Notes under the pieces: generated by a model
What the model was told of the DNA's origin: nothing
Databases searched by the model: none
What the model saw: the letters and a program-made list of their open reading frames with translations, nothing else
Part shown: one piece after another, positions 54,301-64,000 of the stretch
Numbering within the stretch: position 1 is the first letter of the stretch
Layout of the letters: each line of letters starts with the position of its first letter
Program-made: the position numbers and the translations under genes
DNA from: Catenaria anguillulae PL171
Taxonomy: Eukaryota; Blastocladiomycota; Blastocladiomycetes; Blastocladiales; Catenariaceae
Reading direction: 5' to 3'
Length of the DNA stretch: 64,000 bases
NCBI GenBank assembly: GCA_002102555.1
Contig: MCFL01000040.1
Location: 124,001 to 188,000 of the forward strand

Positions 54301-54647
54301 ATTCCATAATTCGCGTCATACGCAATCACATTCTCGAGATACGACGGGTCCTTGGTCGGTAGCGATGGTGGTTGTGCTATCGCGCCATTGGATGCGAGCG
54401 TCTTGAGTGGCGGAACCAGGTGTGCTGGCGGAGGTACATGTGAATGGAGCAAAGTGACAGCCAGCGACAGGGCGGCAACTGTGGCGAGTGATGCGCCGAG
54501 AATGGCGTAGGATTGACGCGACTGGCAAGGCGGTTCAGAAACGAGTTGCCTCAACCAGATTGAGTGAGAGAGCCGTCCAGGCACTGGCGGTGCTGGTGAA
54601 AGGGGCGCTGAATGAGTTGAGCTGACTCCCAGAGTGGGCGGGTACAT
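51349..54647 (-). CDS. Polytopic membrane protein with GT31/fringe-like domain, in-frame TGA
   Basis: Two exons, 54647-53562 and 53478-51349 (intron 83 nt, donor GTACGT), total 1,071 codons, against 1,060 residues for the paralogue at 59.6-63.0 kb. The N-terminal half has about eight to ten hydrophobic helices. The C-terminal part is fringe/GT31-like: W-F-A-L-G-A-E-G-T-V-W-F near 755-766, A-G-A-G-G-G-M-L-I-S further on. The Asp-Asp-Asp metal site expected after W-F-x-x is G-A-E here. Codon 268 is a TGA (53846-53844) in an otherwise continuous frame; the paralogue aligns on both sides without a gap, and no GT-AG intron in the right phase removes it. So the gene is either inactivated or mis-sequenced at one base. 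If stopped, only the first membrane helices would be made. Confidence 0.75.
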
Positions 54648-56182
54648 TGTCTTGGTTTCGGTCTCGGCAATCGAGGAATCACGGGTCAAGGGAACGTGCG
54701 TTCAAGTTTCATTGAATTGCATTGGGCGATTGCATTGACTGCCAGTGCTCAGGCTGGGTCCTCAGAGGCCGTGTGATTGCTCGTCAAACCTGAGCTGAGG
54801 CTCAATCATGGGTTACTAGGCAAGAAGCTGCAGGCTGCAAGCATGGGATGCTTCCGATGGATGACGCGAACTAACCAAGTTCCACAGCAGAGCAGGAGCA
54901 GGGTGGGGTGCTGTCGTGGGAACTGGCAGTGATCGTGTCACGGTGCACGTGGTCAACCGAAATGAATGGCTCGATCGCAAGTCATTATCTTGTTGGAAGC
55001 ATATGCATACAGCCTTATCCATGGCAAATAAATATTTCTGGACCAATTGATCCTTTGTTATTTATTGTTTCTCAGATTCAGATTCAGATTCACTCTCAAA
55101 AGAGCTTCGAAAAATCTCGAGGATTTGAGCTGACTCGGAAGATGGCAGTCAATATGGACTTTGTCACGACCCAATGGGTCGAAACATGCCCGTCATGTGT
55201 GAGAAACGGGCCGTCGATTTGTATAGTCTGTGTTGGCGAAACGGGATCTCAATGGATCGGTCTTGCGATGGTCCAGGCAGCAAGCACATGTATACTAACA
55301 TCGCGTTTTGTGGGGAACAATCAAAACCTCGGCGCCCCCCATTTTTTGTGCGCTCTGCCGGACTATTCGTATCTTTACTGACATAGTAAACTACATGATT
55401 TACTTTGTTGTCAGGTTCGTATTACCCTTTCCATTCCCGTTTTGGCCGTGTGTATCGTTTCTCTTATACCCCGTTCCGACTCAGTCCCTCCTGTCACATT
55501 CTGTCCCGATTCACTGGCGCGTTTCATTCCCATTCCAGTGTTTATCGTTCCAACGTTTCTTAATGGTCTGTCAGTTTATCTCATCTTCAGTGGAGTCTCC
55601 TTTTTTCGGCTTGTCCCAACCTCTCTACACGTTTTCTCATCGTTTGTTACTTTCCAACCTTGTTATCTTTGGACAAGTTCTGTCGCTTCACGTTCTTTTA
55701 TTGTTGGATCTGTAATAAACGGCCGGACTATTCGTATCTTTACTGACATAGTAAACTACATGATTTACTTTGTTGTCAGTACGAGATCTCAGTCCCTAAC
55801 CAGCACAACTCCGATACCAAGATCGCGACAACTTACATTTATAGTAAGTCCACTCAGAATTCAGCCTGGAACAACGTTGGCACTCTCATTCATTCGTGAG
55901 TGCGGCATGCATGGGAAACCTCCCCGTTGTCCCGCCCGCACTGCCCGCACGAGTACTGCCACCGCGACGTCTGCAAGTCCACGATTTGGATCGACTCGAG
56001 TTGTATTAATATTTACTTGGCAAAGTTCACGTGAGAGTGCGGACGTTGTTGATGGCATGATCTCGCAAGTCCCCAACAAAAATAAAATGAACAAGTTCTC
56101 TTCCGACACTCCATAAAGCGTATTTACATGCATACCCTCTATAAGCACGCTCAAGCTGTTATATAAATACTTCATATTGACC
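54648..56182. other. AT-richer intergenic region with an internal direct repeat
   Basis: About 1.5 kb of noticeably AT-richer DNA, with no coding bias. A short ATTCAG repeat occurs at 55077-55093. A 58-bp direct repeat is listed separately. TATAAATA at 56162-56169 lies only 14 bases before the hydratase ATG, too close to be a simple TATA box for that start. It could hold a remnant of a mobile element. Confidence 0.4.
55357..55779. repeat. Perfect 58-bp direct repeat, 365 bp apart
   Basis: Bases 55357-55414 and 55722-55779 are the same 58 bases by eye, starting GCCGGACTATTCG and ending TTTGTTGTCAG. The flanks differ at once on both sides. The 307 bases between are T/C-rich and non-coding. Possible explanations are a short duplication, the termini of a decayed non-autonomous element, or a solo-type arrangement; nothing in the sequence decides. 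Confidence 0.8.
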
Positions 56183-57181
56183 ATGATCGCACGCCCAATG
56201 TCCATGCTTGCCCGCCGCGCCGTGGGTCGGTGCATGTCGCGCGCCACCACCGCCACTGCCGCCGCCAGTGCCAGTGCCACGTACACTGCAGCTGTCGGCG
56301 CCCGCCGTGTCTTTGTTGCTCGCTCGCACTCGACCGCCACGCCGGCGACGCCTGCATCCGATGCCGCTCAAGACTCCTACCTGACCTTGCCATCGGCTTC
56401 CGGTACCCCAGCCGACTCGGCCGACTCGGCAGGTATCGCCGTGCTGACACTCAACCGCGCCGCTGCGAAAAACGCTCTTTCGCGATCGCTCCTGTCGCAG
56501 CTGCGCACCTCGATCGATACGTTGCGCACGCTTCCGCCCGGCGCTGCTCGCGTGGTCATTGTGCGCTCCACGGTCGACAAGGTGTTTTGCGCGGGCGCCG
56601 ATCTCAAGGAACGCAAGTCCATGACCCCTGCCGAAGTGTCTGCGTTTGTGACGCAGCTCAGGGAGACATTCTCGATGCTGGCCAACCTGCCCATGCCCAC
56701 CATTGCCGCGATTGATGGCGCGGCGCTCGGCGGCGGGCTGGAGCTGGCCATGTGCTGCGACTTGCGCACGGCCGGGCCAGGCGCAAAGGTCGGCTTGCCC
56801 GAAACCAAGCTGGCCATTATTCCTGGCGCGGGTGGGTCGCAGCGGCTTCCGCGACTCGTTGGCGTCCCGATTGCAAAGGAACTCATGTTTACCGGCCGCG
56901 TGCTCAACGCTCAGGAAGCTCAAGCGATTGGACTGGTCAACCGTGTGGGCACCGAGTCGGCATTTGACGCAGCCATGGCGTTGGCAAGGGAGATCACGCC
57001 GCAGGGACCCGTGGCGCTTCGCATGGCAAAGTGGGCCATTGACAAGGGCACCGAGGTGGATTTGGCGAGCGGGCTCAAGGTGGAGGAGATGTGCTATGCG
57101 CAGGTGATTCCGACAAAGGATCGGTTGGAGGGTCTCAAGGCGTTTGCAGAGAAGCGCAAGCCAGAGTACAAGGGCGAGTAA
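56183..57181 (+). CDS. Mitochondrial enoyl-CoA hydratase/isomerase, AUH (methylglutaconyl-CoA hydratase) type
   Basis: A single exon of 332 residues. The first 50 are rich in Arg, Ala, Ser and Thr with no acids, a mitochondrial presequence. The crotonase core follows: C-A-G-A-D-L-K-E-R oxyanion/CoA loop, D-G-A-A-L-G-G-G-L-E-L-A second oxyanion loop, and the catalytic glutamates in G-G-G-L-E-L-A and G-L-P-E-T-K-L-A. E-R-K-S-M and I-P-G-A-G-G-S-Q-R-L-P-R match the AUH subgroup, which hydrates 3-methylglutaconyl-CoA in leucine breakdown. A general short-chain hydratase remains possible. The ATG at 56183 was preferred to an in-frame TTG six bases upstream. Confidence 0.93.
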   Translation: MIARPMSMLARRAVGRCMSRATTATAAASASATYTAAVGARRVFVARSHSTATPATPASDAAQDSYLTLPSASGTPADSADSAGIAVLTLNRAAAKNALSRSLLSQLRTSIDTLRTLPPGAARVVIVRSTVDKVFCAGADLKERKSMTPAEVSAFVTQLRETFSMLANLPMPTIAAIDGAALGGGLELAMCCDLRTAGPGAKVGLPETKLAIIPGAGGSQRLPRLVGVPIAKELMFTGRVLNAQEAQAIGLVNRVGTESAFDAAMALAREITPQGPVALRMAKWAIDKGTEVDLASGLKVEEMCYAQVIPTKDRLEGLKAFAEKRKPEYKGE

Positions 57182-57483
57182 AGTGTGCGACTGCGCAGTG
57201 GTGTGCCTGAGTACTCCCCAGTGTGAGTGTATGTTCTTGACCCGTGGATTCCGTATGATATGGGATAAGTCCAAATGGAATCCAGCCGCGTTGGCGCTTC
57301 TCCATACTGACTGGGCTGCATTGAAAGCGAGTGCGTCAAGGAAAAATGAGGCGAATGAACGAAAAACGAGTCCCGTGCATACTCCTATGCATGAGGACGA
57401 AGAAGTTTTTTATGTAGACAAAAAGGACACATGATTGAAATGCACTTCAAGCACTTGTGTGCTCCAATTGACATTCCCAATGG

Positions 57484-59560
57484 ACTCCTCCTCGACCCAT
57501 CAGCCGCCAAGGACCAACACGCCCACCCCCGCCGCCCGACTTTCACAGCCACGGCGATGGTCTCCCGTTCCCGATCCAAGAACAGGTCCTCGTCACCGCC
57601 ATCCGCCTCGCCGCCCTCGGCCACCACGGCCAATCCGAATGTGCCGTCGCCATCTTCCTGGCACTCTGCGCCTTCTGCCTGCCGAGCAATCTCTGCAGAC
57701 CTGATCAAAGCCGCGCTATGTGAAGTGCTGTGGATCGTCATGGACCTCGCCTGCAAACTCGGCGATATTCCGCTGCTCGAATTCATGCTTGCCTGGTCAC
57801 GCTCGTCGACTCGCAGATAGATATCGCCGGCCCGTTCAGTACACGGGCGACTGGCGCGAGCGCGGCGTGCTGGCGCATGCGGCCCGCAACGGCCACGTGC
57901 AAGTGCTTGAATGGTGGTTTAATCAAGCTGACGCACCAGAATTCATCCTCGATGAATTGGCCACTGGGCACATGGAGGCAGCAAGTCGCGGCGGCCACCT
58001 GCACATTCCCGCGTGGATCGAGGCGACACTCGGCTTATCGCTTGGCCATCCGCGCATGCAACTCAAACGGTGCTATCGAGGCGACGACTGTGTGCCCGAA
58101 TCAGTCAACCAGAGTGTGCGGCTGGCGGCCGTGAAATGATGGCACAAGCACTTTCCGATCAACGGATCGCGCCATGGACGTGCGAGACATGGTCAATAGC
58201 GCCTTGACCCACGGGGACTTCCATGTTCTCGACTGGATCGTCGACGACCACCAGGTGGATTTGCACGCACTGATCACGACCGGAGATGGTTCGGCCTCGT
58301 TCGAGCACATGGATTTTGGCGACCCGTGCGGCCCTTCGCTTTCTCTGATTGGACTTGTGGATATGGTGACTGCGCATCTGCAAGCGGCCATGGACTGGGA
58401 GGCGAGCAAGCAGTTACCCTTGGGCAGCCACTTTGTCTCGATGGTTTCCACGGCATGCAAGCACAACAATCTCGCCGCACTCGAATGGCTCGTACGCGAG
58501 TACGCCGACGAGTTCCGAGAAATCAGTGCCGAGGGAGCGTTTTCCGAGCATGCGTGCGGGAATGGGCATTTGGATGGATGTGGTGCGGTGGATGATTGCC
58601 AGCCCGGTGTTTTCGCCTAAGCTCGATCCGGCCACACTCAGCGAGTGGCTCCAGAATGGTTATCAACGGGATCAAAGATTTGCCACGTTTCCGGGATCCA
58701 TTTTATGCCGCGACCAACGCCGGGAACATGCACGTGCTACACTGGTTGGTCGAGATGGGCGGATACACGCCTGTTGTTGCTGACTTTTCTCGTCATTGTC
58801 AGTCGATGATTGACTGAGCCGGTTCAATGGAGCATGTGCGGATTCCAGACACGACAAGGTCGCAAATCGGTCCGTTCGAGTCCGAGCAGGCCTTAGAGCA
58901 GGCGAGCGCCCGATGAGATGTCGAGCGATTTGGATTGGTGGACCAGGGTTTTGCCGCCGATGGACACGCCGCTTCGCAGTTTGCGCAATGCCGTCTGGGG
59001 GGTCGCTGCGAATGGGCACGCATGCGTCCTTATGTGGTGGTTGCTCCGATCAAATGGTATCACACCATGTTCCCACAAGCTCCGCCCGAGGCCACTGTTT
59101 GCGCCCAAGCCATTGATCGAGCCAGTGCATTCGGTCACATGCACAATCTCGACGGGTGGCTCAACAAGTCGTCGTGGCCATTTGGATACTCGGGCCGAGC
59201 TCTGGAGCCAAGGAACAAGCACGGGTATCTGTCGTACGTGTGGTGGGTGCAACATGGTTTCCGGTTCAACAATGGCGTGCGGCACTCTACTTCGATACTA
59301 TGCTTGTGTGGTTGCGAGCAACAGTCGGCATGCGCGTGTCTGTAGACGATGCGTCGCCGTTTGGTGGATGTCTTTGCCGAGGGGGCACGGCAGGGACATG
59401 TGACCGAGCTGGTCTTTCCCGCAATCAAGCAGGGCACTGGTCAGAGACCAGGCCCAGTGGCTTATCGCAAGCTTGAAAGGCATGGATGATTGGGGGCAAT
59501 GGGTCCACGACCACGTCATCATCTGGTTGGAGAAGCAGTTTGAACTGCGGGGTTATGTAT
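57484..59560 (+). pseudogene. Ankyrin-like repeat pseudogene with many frame shifts
   Basis: Ankyrin-family pieces follow each other in changing frames. They include W-I-V-M-D-L-A-C-K-L-G-D near 57733, G-H-V-Q-V-L-E-W-W-F-N-Q near 57894, G-D-F-H-V-L-D-W-I near 58219, H-N-N-L-A-A-L-E-W-L near 58465, G-N-M-H-V-L-H-W-L near 58721, and G-H-M-H-N-L-D-G-W-L near 59137. At least five frame changes occur, with both gains and losses, and premature stops are present. The N-terminal part (near 57568) also resembles the cap of the intact gene at 21.9 kb. Unlike the single-base-loss genes elsewhere in the window, this is real decay. It ends just before the 3' end of the convergent GT31-like gene. Confidence 0.8.
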
Positions 59561-59630
59561 AGTGGTGTGAATGCAAGTCAAGGAAATACATAGATTCTGA
59601 ACGACATTCCATACGAAAGCGTGAAGCCCA

Positions 59631-62600
59631 TCAAACAACCGCCGGGCACTGCATGTCGAACATGGGCAAGGCAGACTCAGCGGTCGCTCCCATGCCAGTG
59701 CCAGTGCCAGTGCCAGCACACTTGACCTGCAACATAAACTTGCGCCTCAACCGCTCACACACATACACCATCTTGTTGTCGCGCTCGTCCACCTCGGCCA
59801 GCCAATACTCTTCATAGTCACTGTGCCTGTGCGGCCAGTTTGACTCGGCGTGCATGTCCACACTCCCGTCCTTGATCCCAATCGGCACATCTTCAATCTT
59901 TTCATCAAGCACCCACTCGATCCCGCCCACCTGGCCCACGGGCAAGTGCTTGTTGTCCAGATCCACCGTGTGGTCCAGTGACTCCACCTTCATTTCGTAC
60001 ACGCGCACGCTCAGGCCATACGTGAAGACGGCCGTCCCGTGATGGTGCGGGTCCAGGTGAATAAAGAACCGGCGAAACTGGAGTGCCCCTGGTAGCCGCG
60101 AAACAAGGTGCCAGAGCTTGTATGCACCGTACCGGCGGTTGTACACGCCAAACTGGGCCGGTGGAAGAGCGAGCAGGTTGTGCAGCGTAAAGGGTGCTGC
60201 GCGTGATAAGCGAGCAGCGAGGTACGCGGAGCCGCTCAGAGCGAGCAGGTCGATTCCGTCGCGAGTGTTGTGCATGTCAATCGAGTTGAACATGGGCAAC
60301 CGCGTCAGCGTGCGAACTTGATGATGCTTGCTGAGCGAGAGCGGGGGCGAGGGCGAGTTGTCCATGCCTGTGCCCGTGGTGGTCGCATTGGCATGATCCT
60401 CGTTTGTACGACCATGAGGATGGGATGAATAGGACAGGCGCATGATGCGGTCAATGCACTCGCGAAGCATGTCGTCTCCACGCTTGCCCGTTTCCATCAT
60501 TGCCGCGAATGAGCAAGACAGGTCGGCGTGTTGGTGGACCAGTTTGGCGAGTGCGTATGAAATGATGATGCCACCCCCAGCAATGGACTGCGTGCGAGGC
60601 GAAGGGTCGGCAAAGAATGCGGGAACGTGCAACGGGTCAATGGGAAGCGTATTGAGGAAGGCGAGCACATTGCCAGGCAACCAGATGGTGGCGTCGGTGC
60701 CGAGCAAGAACCAACGTGTCGATGGACGGGACGTCAGGAACATGTACGGCAGCATTTTGAAAAACTATTATAATGCTCGGTTGAAGGATCGTATAAGCCG
60801 ACAATTGACACGGCAGCAGCAGAATGACTCGGCGTATTCAACTGAAGGACGCACCATCATGTCCCTTGACTGCTCGGGCTGGTTCGGGTCGCCTTTCATG
60901 ACCACCGGCCCTCTGATGGCCGTTCCCTTGACCATGGCTTGGAACGACTTGACAAAGGTGCTGTGCTTGCCACGCATAGCGATCGGATCCTCCTCGCCCG
61001 ACCAAAACACTTGGCAATCGATCTTGGTCGCAGCTGCAAATGTCCCTGCTGCAAAGGCCACATTCGCCAAGGCCGTCGTAACACTCTGCGAGTCCATGAC
61101 AGCCATACCCATCGCCAAGTGCTCCATGGTCGTCGTCGCGCCTTGTCGTTCTTGACTCGGAAGCAATGCCGGGTGACCAAACGCCTTCTTGGTCCATCCA
61201 AAGTTGTGTGCAATGACGTCCCATGGCCGCTCGGGCCATTTGTCAAGCGTGGGAACTCGCACTTGGAAGGTGACGCGGTCGTCAGGGTCCGTCGCAGCCG
61301 AGTCGGTTGCATTGAGGGCAAACACGCGAGCAGATTTGCGGCCGTGGTGTGGCGTGTATGCAATGGATGGGTCCACAAGGAGCGTGCCGGCAAAGTCGTA
61401 GCGCGGGTCCAAGTTGTTTGGGTTTGCGTAGGTCAGGTGAGCTGGTGACGGCTCTCGATAGATATGGGTCGATGGAATGACGGGTGGTTCGATTTCAGTC
61501 GACTTGGAGACGGAGAGAACGACAGAGTGAATGTCTGATATGACGAGACCAAAGGTGAAGAGAGATGCGAGGCGGATGAGCATCCGGCGGATGGAGCTTG
61601 ACTGACTCTGCGTCGTTACGGTGAGGTTGATTGACGAGTGCTTGCCATGATGAACCCAGGGGCTGTCTCGAAGTGAGTTGGCTCCGTGGACAAGCACATA
61701 CGACCCGAAAACCACAATGTACGCTGTCCTTGTCCAAGCCGAAGTGATGGTATCGCTCCAACCAACGAGACCGAGCGCAACGAATGCAAAGGCATCAGAA
61801 GCAACTGGCGAGTCGAGGAACTGGGCTGATTCTGAGCCCGTTGGTCTGATGTTTGCAGCGGCAACTGCTGTGACGAGCGAGACAAGCGAAAAGAGCACGA
61901 GTCCAGTGGTCGGCACTGCCGAAAGCACGCTAAATGAACTGTCGGCCACGTTGAGGAGGTTGGCCAAGATGATGGCAGACACCTGTTCAAAACCATTGCG
62001 CAAAAGCGTGAGTGATCCCGTCCGCCTGTTACACTGCAGGTGAAGAAAATATGAACCAGCGATAACGACAAGCGCGTCCGTGAGCTGTCAGCTTCAAACA
62101 CATTTTGCAGCCATGGACCGACGACAGAGAGAGCAGCCAACACAGGGAGAGCCCACAATGTGCCAAGCGGCGCCGACAGCGACGAAAGCACGCACAGACC
62201 AGCGACACCAATGGCGGCAAACACTCCAATCACAGATGAGCAACCCTCTCTCTCTTCATGATCGAGCTGACCAGTGGCGGACGAGTCGAGAATCAAGCTC
62301 GTCAAAGCCCTCAATGTCAACAAGGGCACAAAGAAGAATGACTCGCAACCAGCAACAGCAACGGTCGATAACGCGGCACTCGTGGCTGCAGACGAGAGGG
62401 CAATCATTGGGGCCATCATGAGCATATGATGATTTAACGGGCTCCTAATTCCATTCTCGGACGGCTTGGCATCCCCGAAATCACCTGAAACGGGCAGCCG
62501 GCGCTGATAGTCGGTGAGGAGGAGCGCGGCAGCGGCCTGCGCGAGCTGATCGACGAGTGCAAGCAATAATGGGACCGCCAAACTGGTGAAACTCATGGTC

Positions 62601-62971
62601 GCGGCGACAGGTATGGTTTGCTGGGAGCTGCCCTGGCTCTGACTCTGACTCTGGCTCGGAGCAGCGAGATTGAAGTCGTACGAGATGACCCGAGTGTTGA
62701 AAAGTGGCCACAGCGAGTCTTGCGCGATGTGAGAAACACTCGGTTCCAGACTCGGAGCCGCAGGTAGATTGGAATCGTGTGCAACCGTGATGGCCATGAT
62801 GTAGACTGCGGTCGCATGGGCAACCGTCGACAGCATCCAGCAAACAAGCCGTCTCGAGAACCGTTGGACCTGTTGCTTGTTAGCATCTGCTGGCGACGAC
62901 AACAATGATCGTCGAGTCGTGGCATCGGTGTCGCTGCCCGCTGAGTTGGGCAGAATCATATTCGACGGCAT
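59631..62971 (-). CDS. Polytopic membrane protein with GT31/fringe-like domain (intact paralogue)
   Basis: Three exons: 62971-62102, 62033-60855 and 60764-59631. The introns are 68 nt (donor GTGTTT) and 90 nt (donor GTGCGT), both phase 0. The protein has 1,060 residues. The N-terminal half holds many hydrophobic helices separated by Ser-rich loops, with N-x-S/T sites. The lumenal C-terminal domain resembles fringe/GT31: W-F-L-L-G-T-D-A-T-I-W at 701-711 and A-G-G-G-I-I-I-S after it. The metal-binding Asp triad is reduced to G-T-D (705-707). It aligns end to end with the gene at 51.3-54.6 kb. If active, it would transfer a sugar in the secretory pathway, but the altered motif leaves activity open. 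A polytopic N-terminus is unusual for GT31, which normally has one anchor. Confidence 0.8.
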
Positions 62972-63181
62972 GATATGTGATCGTGAATGAGTGTGCGTGT
63001 GAAAATGAATTGCTTGAGGTGTCTATCTTAACCCGATGACGATGCATATGTAAATTTTCTTGTTGAGAGCGTGGGAACCGCGCCGGGCGACACTCCATAC
63101 CGCCAGCGCCAGGTAAGCGTTGAATGCCGCGTCGTACCGAGTCTGGGCCACCAACAGCTTGAACTTGAATTTGATTAGAAA
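62972..63181. promoter_or_regulatory. Compact bidirectional promoter between two GT31-like paralogues
   Basis: Only 210 bases separate the ATG of the minus-strand gene (62971) from the ATG of the plus-strand gene (63182). Both transcripts must start here. No TATA box is obvious. Confidence 0.6.
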
Positions 63182-64000
63182 ATGACACCAGGCAATTCAT
63201 TGCGCACCATGGCCGCTCGCTGGTTATCGCACGTCATTCAGCAGCCGGCAATGCGCGTGGTGGGTGTGGTCCGAGATCGGCTTTATCGTTCGCGACTCGT
63301 TGTCAGCACACGGACCCCCTCATCATCACAACCATATGCATGGGTCTTGCGAATCGTCGCCTGTGTGACCCTATCCGTGACATCCTACGCATTGTCGATC
63401 CAGCTGCTGGCCCAATGCCTTGTCATTCCACAAGATGGACTCGGACGAGTTGATGAACACGCAGCAGACACGAGCAATGAGAATAGCGCACCCACGTTTT
63501 CACAGAGAATGGTGGCTTTCGAGTATCCAACTGGCGGCGGGTCAAAAAGTGTTCCTGGTGGTCGGAATGATGTACCAACGCCCAATCCTCAGTCATCTTC
63601 TTCGCCTCTGCCGCTTGCTCTGGGATTAGCCGCAGCCGAGCTCTTTTCATGTGCGGCTGGCTCGCTCATCTTGGCCATCTGGGCCAAATTCAACCGTACC
63701 CAACAGCGACAACCGTCACCAAACCATGAGCATCATCCTCATCATCATCATCATCATCATGCTGGCGCTGGTCTTTCCCGTGCACTGCTTCTGTCCCCCA
63801 TCACGGCACTTGCCTCTGCCGCAACAGCGCTCTTGCTCGCTTCAGTCATCTCTACACCCCAGGACTCTTTCCAAGCGATTGGAACTGTCGTTTCGTCATG
63901 TGTGGCCATTCGCGTCGCCATTTGGATTGCCGCTGGCAATGCGTCAATAATCAGACAAAGCTCGTCCTCGGCTGGCGCGACCGCGACTGTGTCGTCGACG
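63182..64000 (+). CDS. Third GT31-like paralogue, N-terminal part only (cut by window edge)
   Basis: The frame is open for 273 codons from the ATG at 63182 to the end of the window without a stop. A second ATG at 63209 (CACCATGG) has a better context and may be the real start. The first hydrophobic helix (W-V-L-R-I-V-A-C-V-T-L) and the order helix - polar loop - V-A-F-E-Y - helix (P-L-P-L-A-L-G-L-A-A-A-E-L) match the N-terminus of the neighbouring minus-strand gene. A run of seven His near 63731-63751 lies in the next loop. The enzyme domain, if present, is beyond the window. Similarity judged by eye. Confidence 0.65.
   Translation, partial: MTPGNSLRTMAARWLSHVIQQPAMRVVGVVRDRLYRSRLVVSTRTPSSSQPYAWVLRIVACVTLSVTSYALSIQLLAQCLVIPQDGLGRVDEHAADTSNENSAPTFSQRMVAFEYPTGGGSKSVPGGRNDVPTPNPQSSSSPLPLALGLAAAELFSCAAGSLILAIWAKFNRTQQRQPSPNHEHHPHHHHHHHAGAGLSRALLLSPITALASAATALLLASVISTPQDSFQAIGTVVSSCVAIRVAIWIAAGNASIIRQSSSSAGATATVSST

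Noticed and set aside
1-64000. tRNA genes
   Set aside because: GGTTCGA-like strings (for example near 16966 and 32107) lack the rest of the B box and a matching cloverleaf; none supported by eye.

Overview
The window looks like nuclear DNA of a zoosporic (early-diverging) fungus, most likely Blastocladiomycota or a chytrid-grade relative (a Catenaria- or Allomyces-like organism). This is inference. The evidence is GC-rich codon use, short GT-AG introns (about 60-116 nt), fungal-type housekeeping genes (KIN1-like kinase, prohibitin PHB1, eIF5A, M1 aminopeptidase), a rhodopsin-class GPCR, a REJ-domain protein, and a family of ankyrin-like proteins with G-H-x-x-V-L-x-W-W repeats. No tRNA, rRNA, CRISPR array or intact transposon was recognised.

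Layout. 0-6 kb: an edge fragment, a decayed ankyrin-like piece, copy A of a nine-repeat Asn/Gln-rich protein with His-rich loops (minus strand), and an ankyrin-like gene. 6-20 kb: an unknown membrane protein, a UBL-BAG co-chaperone, a KIN1/MARK-type kinase, a kynurenine/glutamine-type aminotransferase, an MFS monocarboxylate-like transporter, eIF5A and RNase H2 subunit B. 20-25 kb: copy B of the nine-repeat gene, inverted relative to copy A and carrying a one-base frame break, then a large ankyrin-like gene. 25-36 kb: UCHL3-type ubiquitin hydrolase, an eroded unknown gene, a six-exon M1 aminopeptidase, a Ser/Pro-rich single-pass membrane protein and an ING-type PHD protein. 37-49 kb: a class A GPCR, a broken secreted-protein gene, and a five-exon gene predicted to encode about 2,193 residues: signal anchor, EGF-like segment, degenerate GT4 and GT2 glycosyltransferase modules, mucin-like linker, REJ, GPS-like motif and C-terminal membrane anchor. 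49-64 kb: prohibitin, two minus-strand and one plus-strand (partial) paralogues of a polytopic protein with a GT31/fringe-like domain, an AUH-type enoyl-CoA hydratase, and a heavily frame-shifted ankyrin-like pseudogene.

The strongest novelty candidates are the GT-mucin-REJ-GPS fusion at 41.6-48.8 kb, the inverted pair of nearly identical curlin-like, histidine-looped repeat genes at 1.4-2.6 and 20.2-21.4 kb, and the cluster of membrane GT31-like paralogues at 51-64 kb. Frame breaks in three genes (RNASEH2B, copy B, the secreted-protein gene) are all compatible with single-base losses, so consensus errors must be excluded before they are called pseudogenes. The ankyrin-like relic at 57.5-59.5 kb has mixed gains and losses and does look truly decayed. 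Exon models were built by eye from reading frame, splice sites and protein similarity; no search was run.
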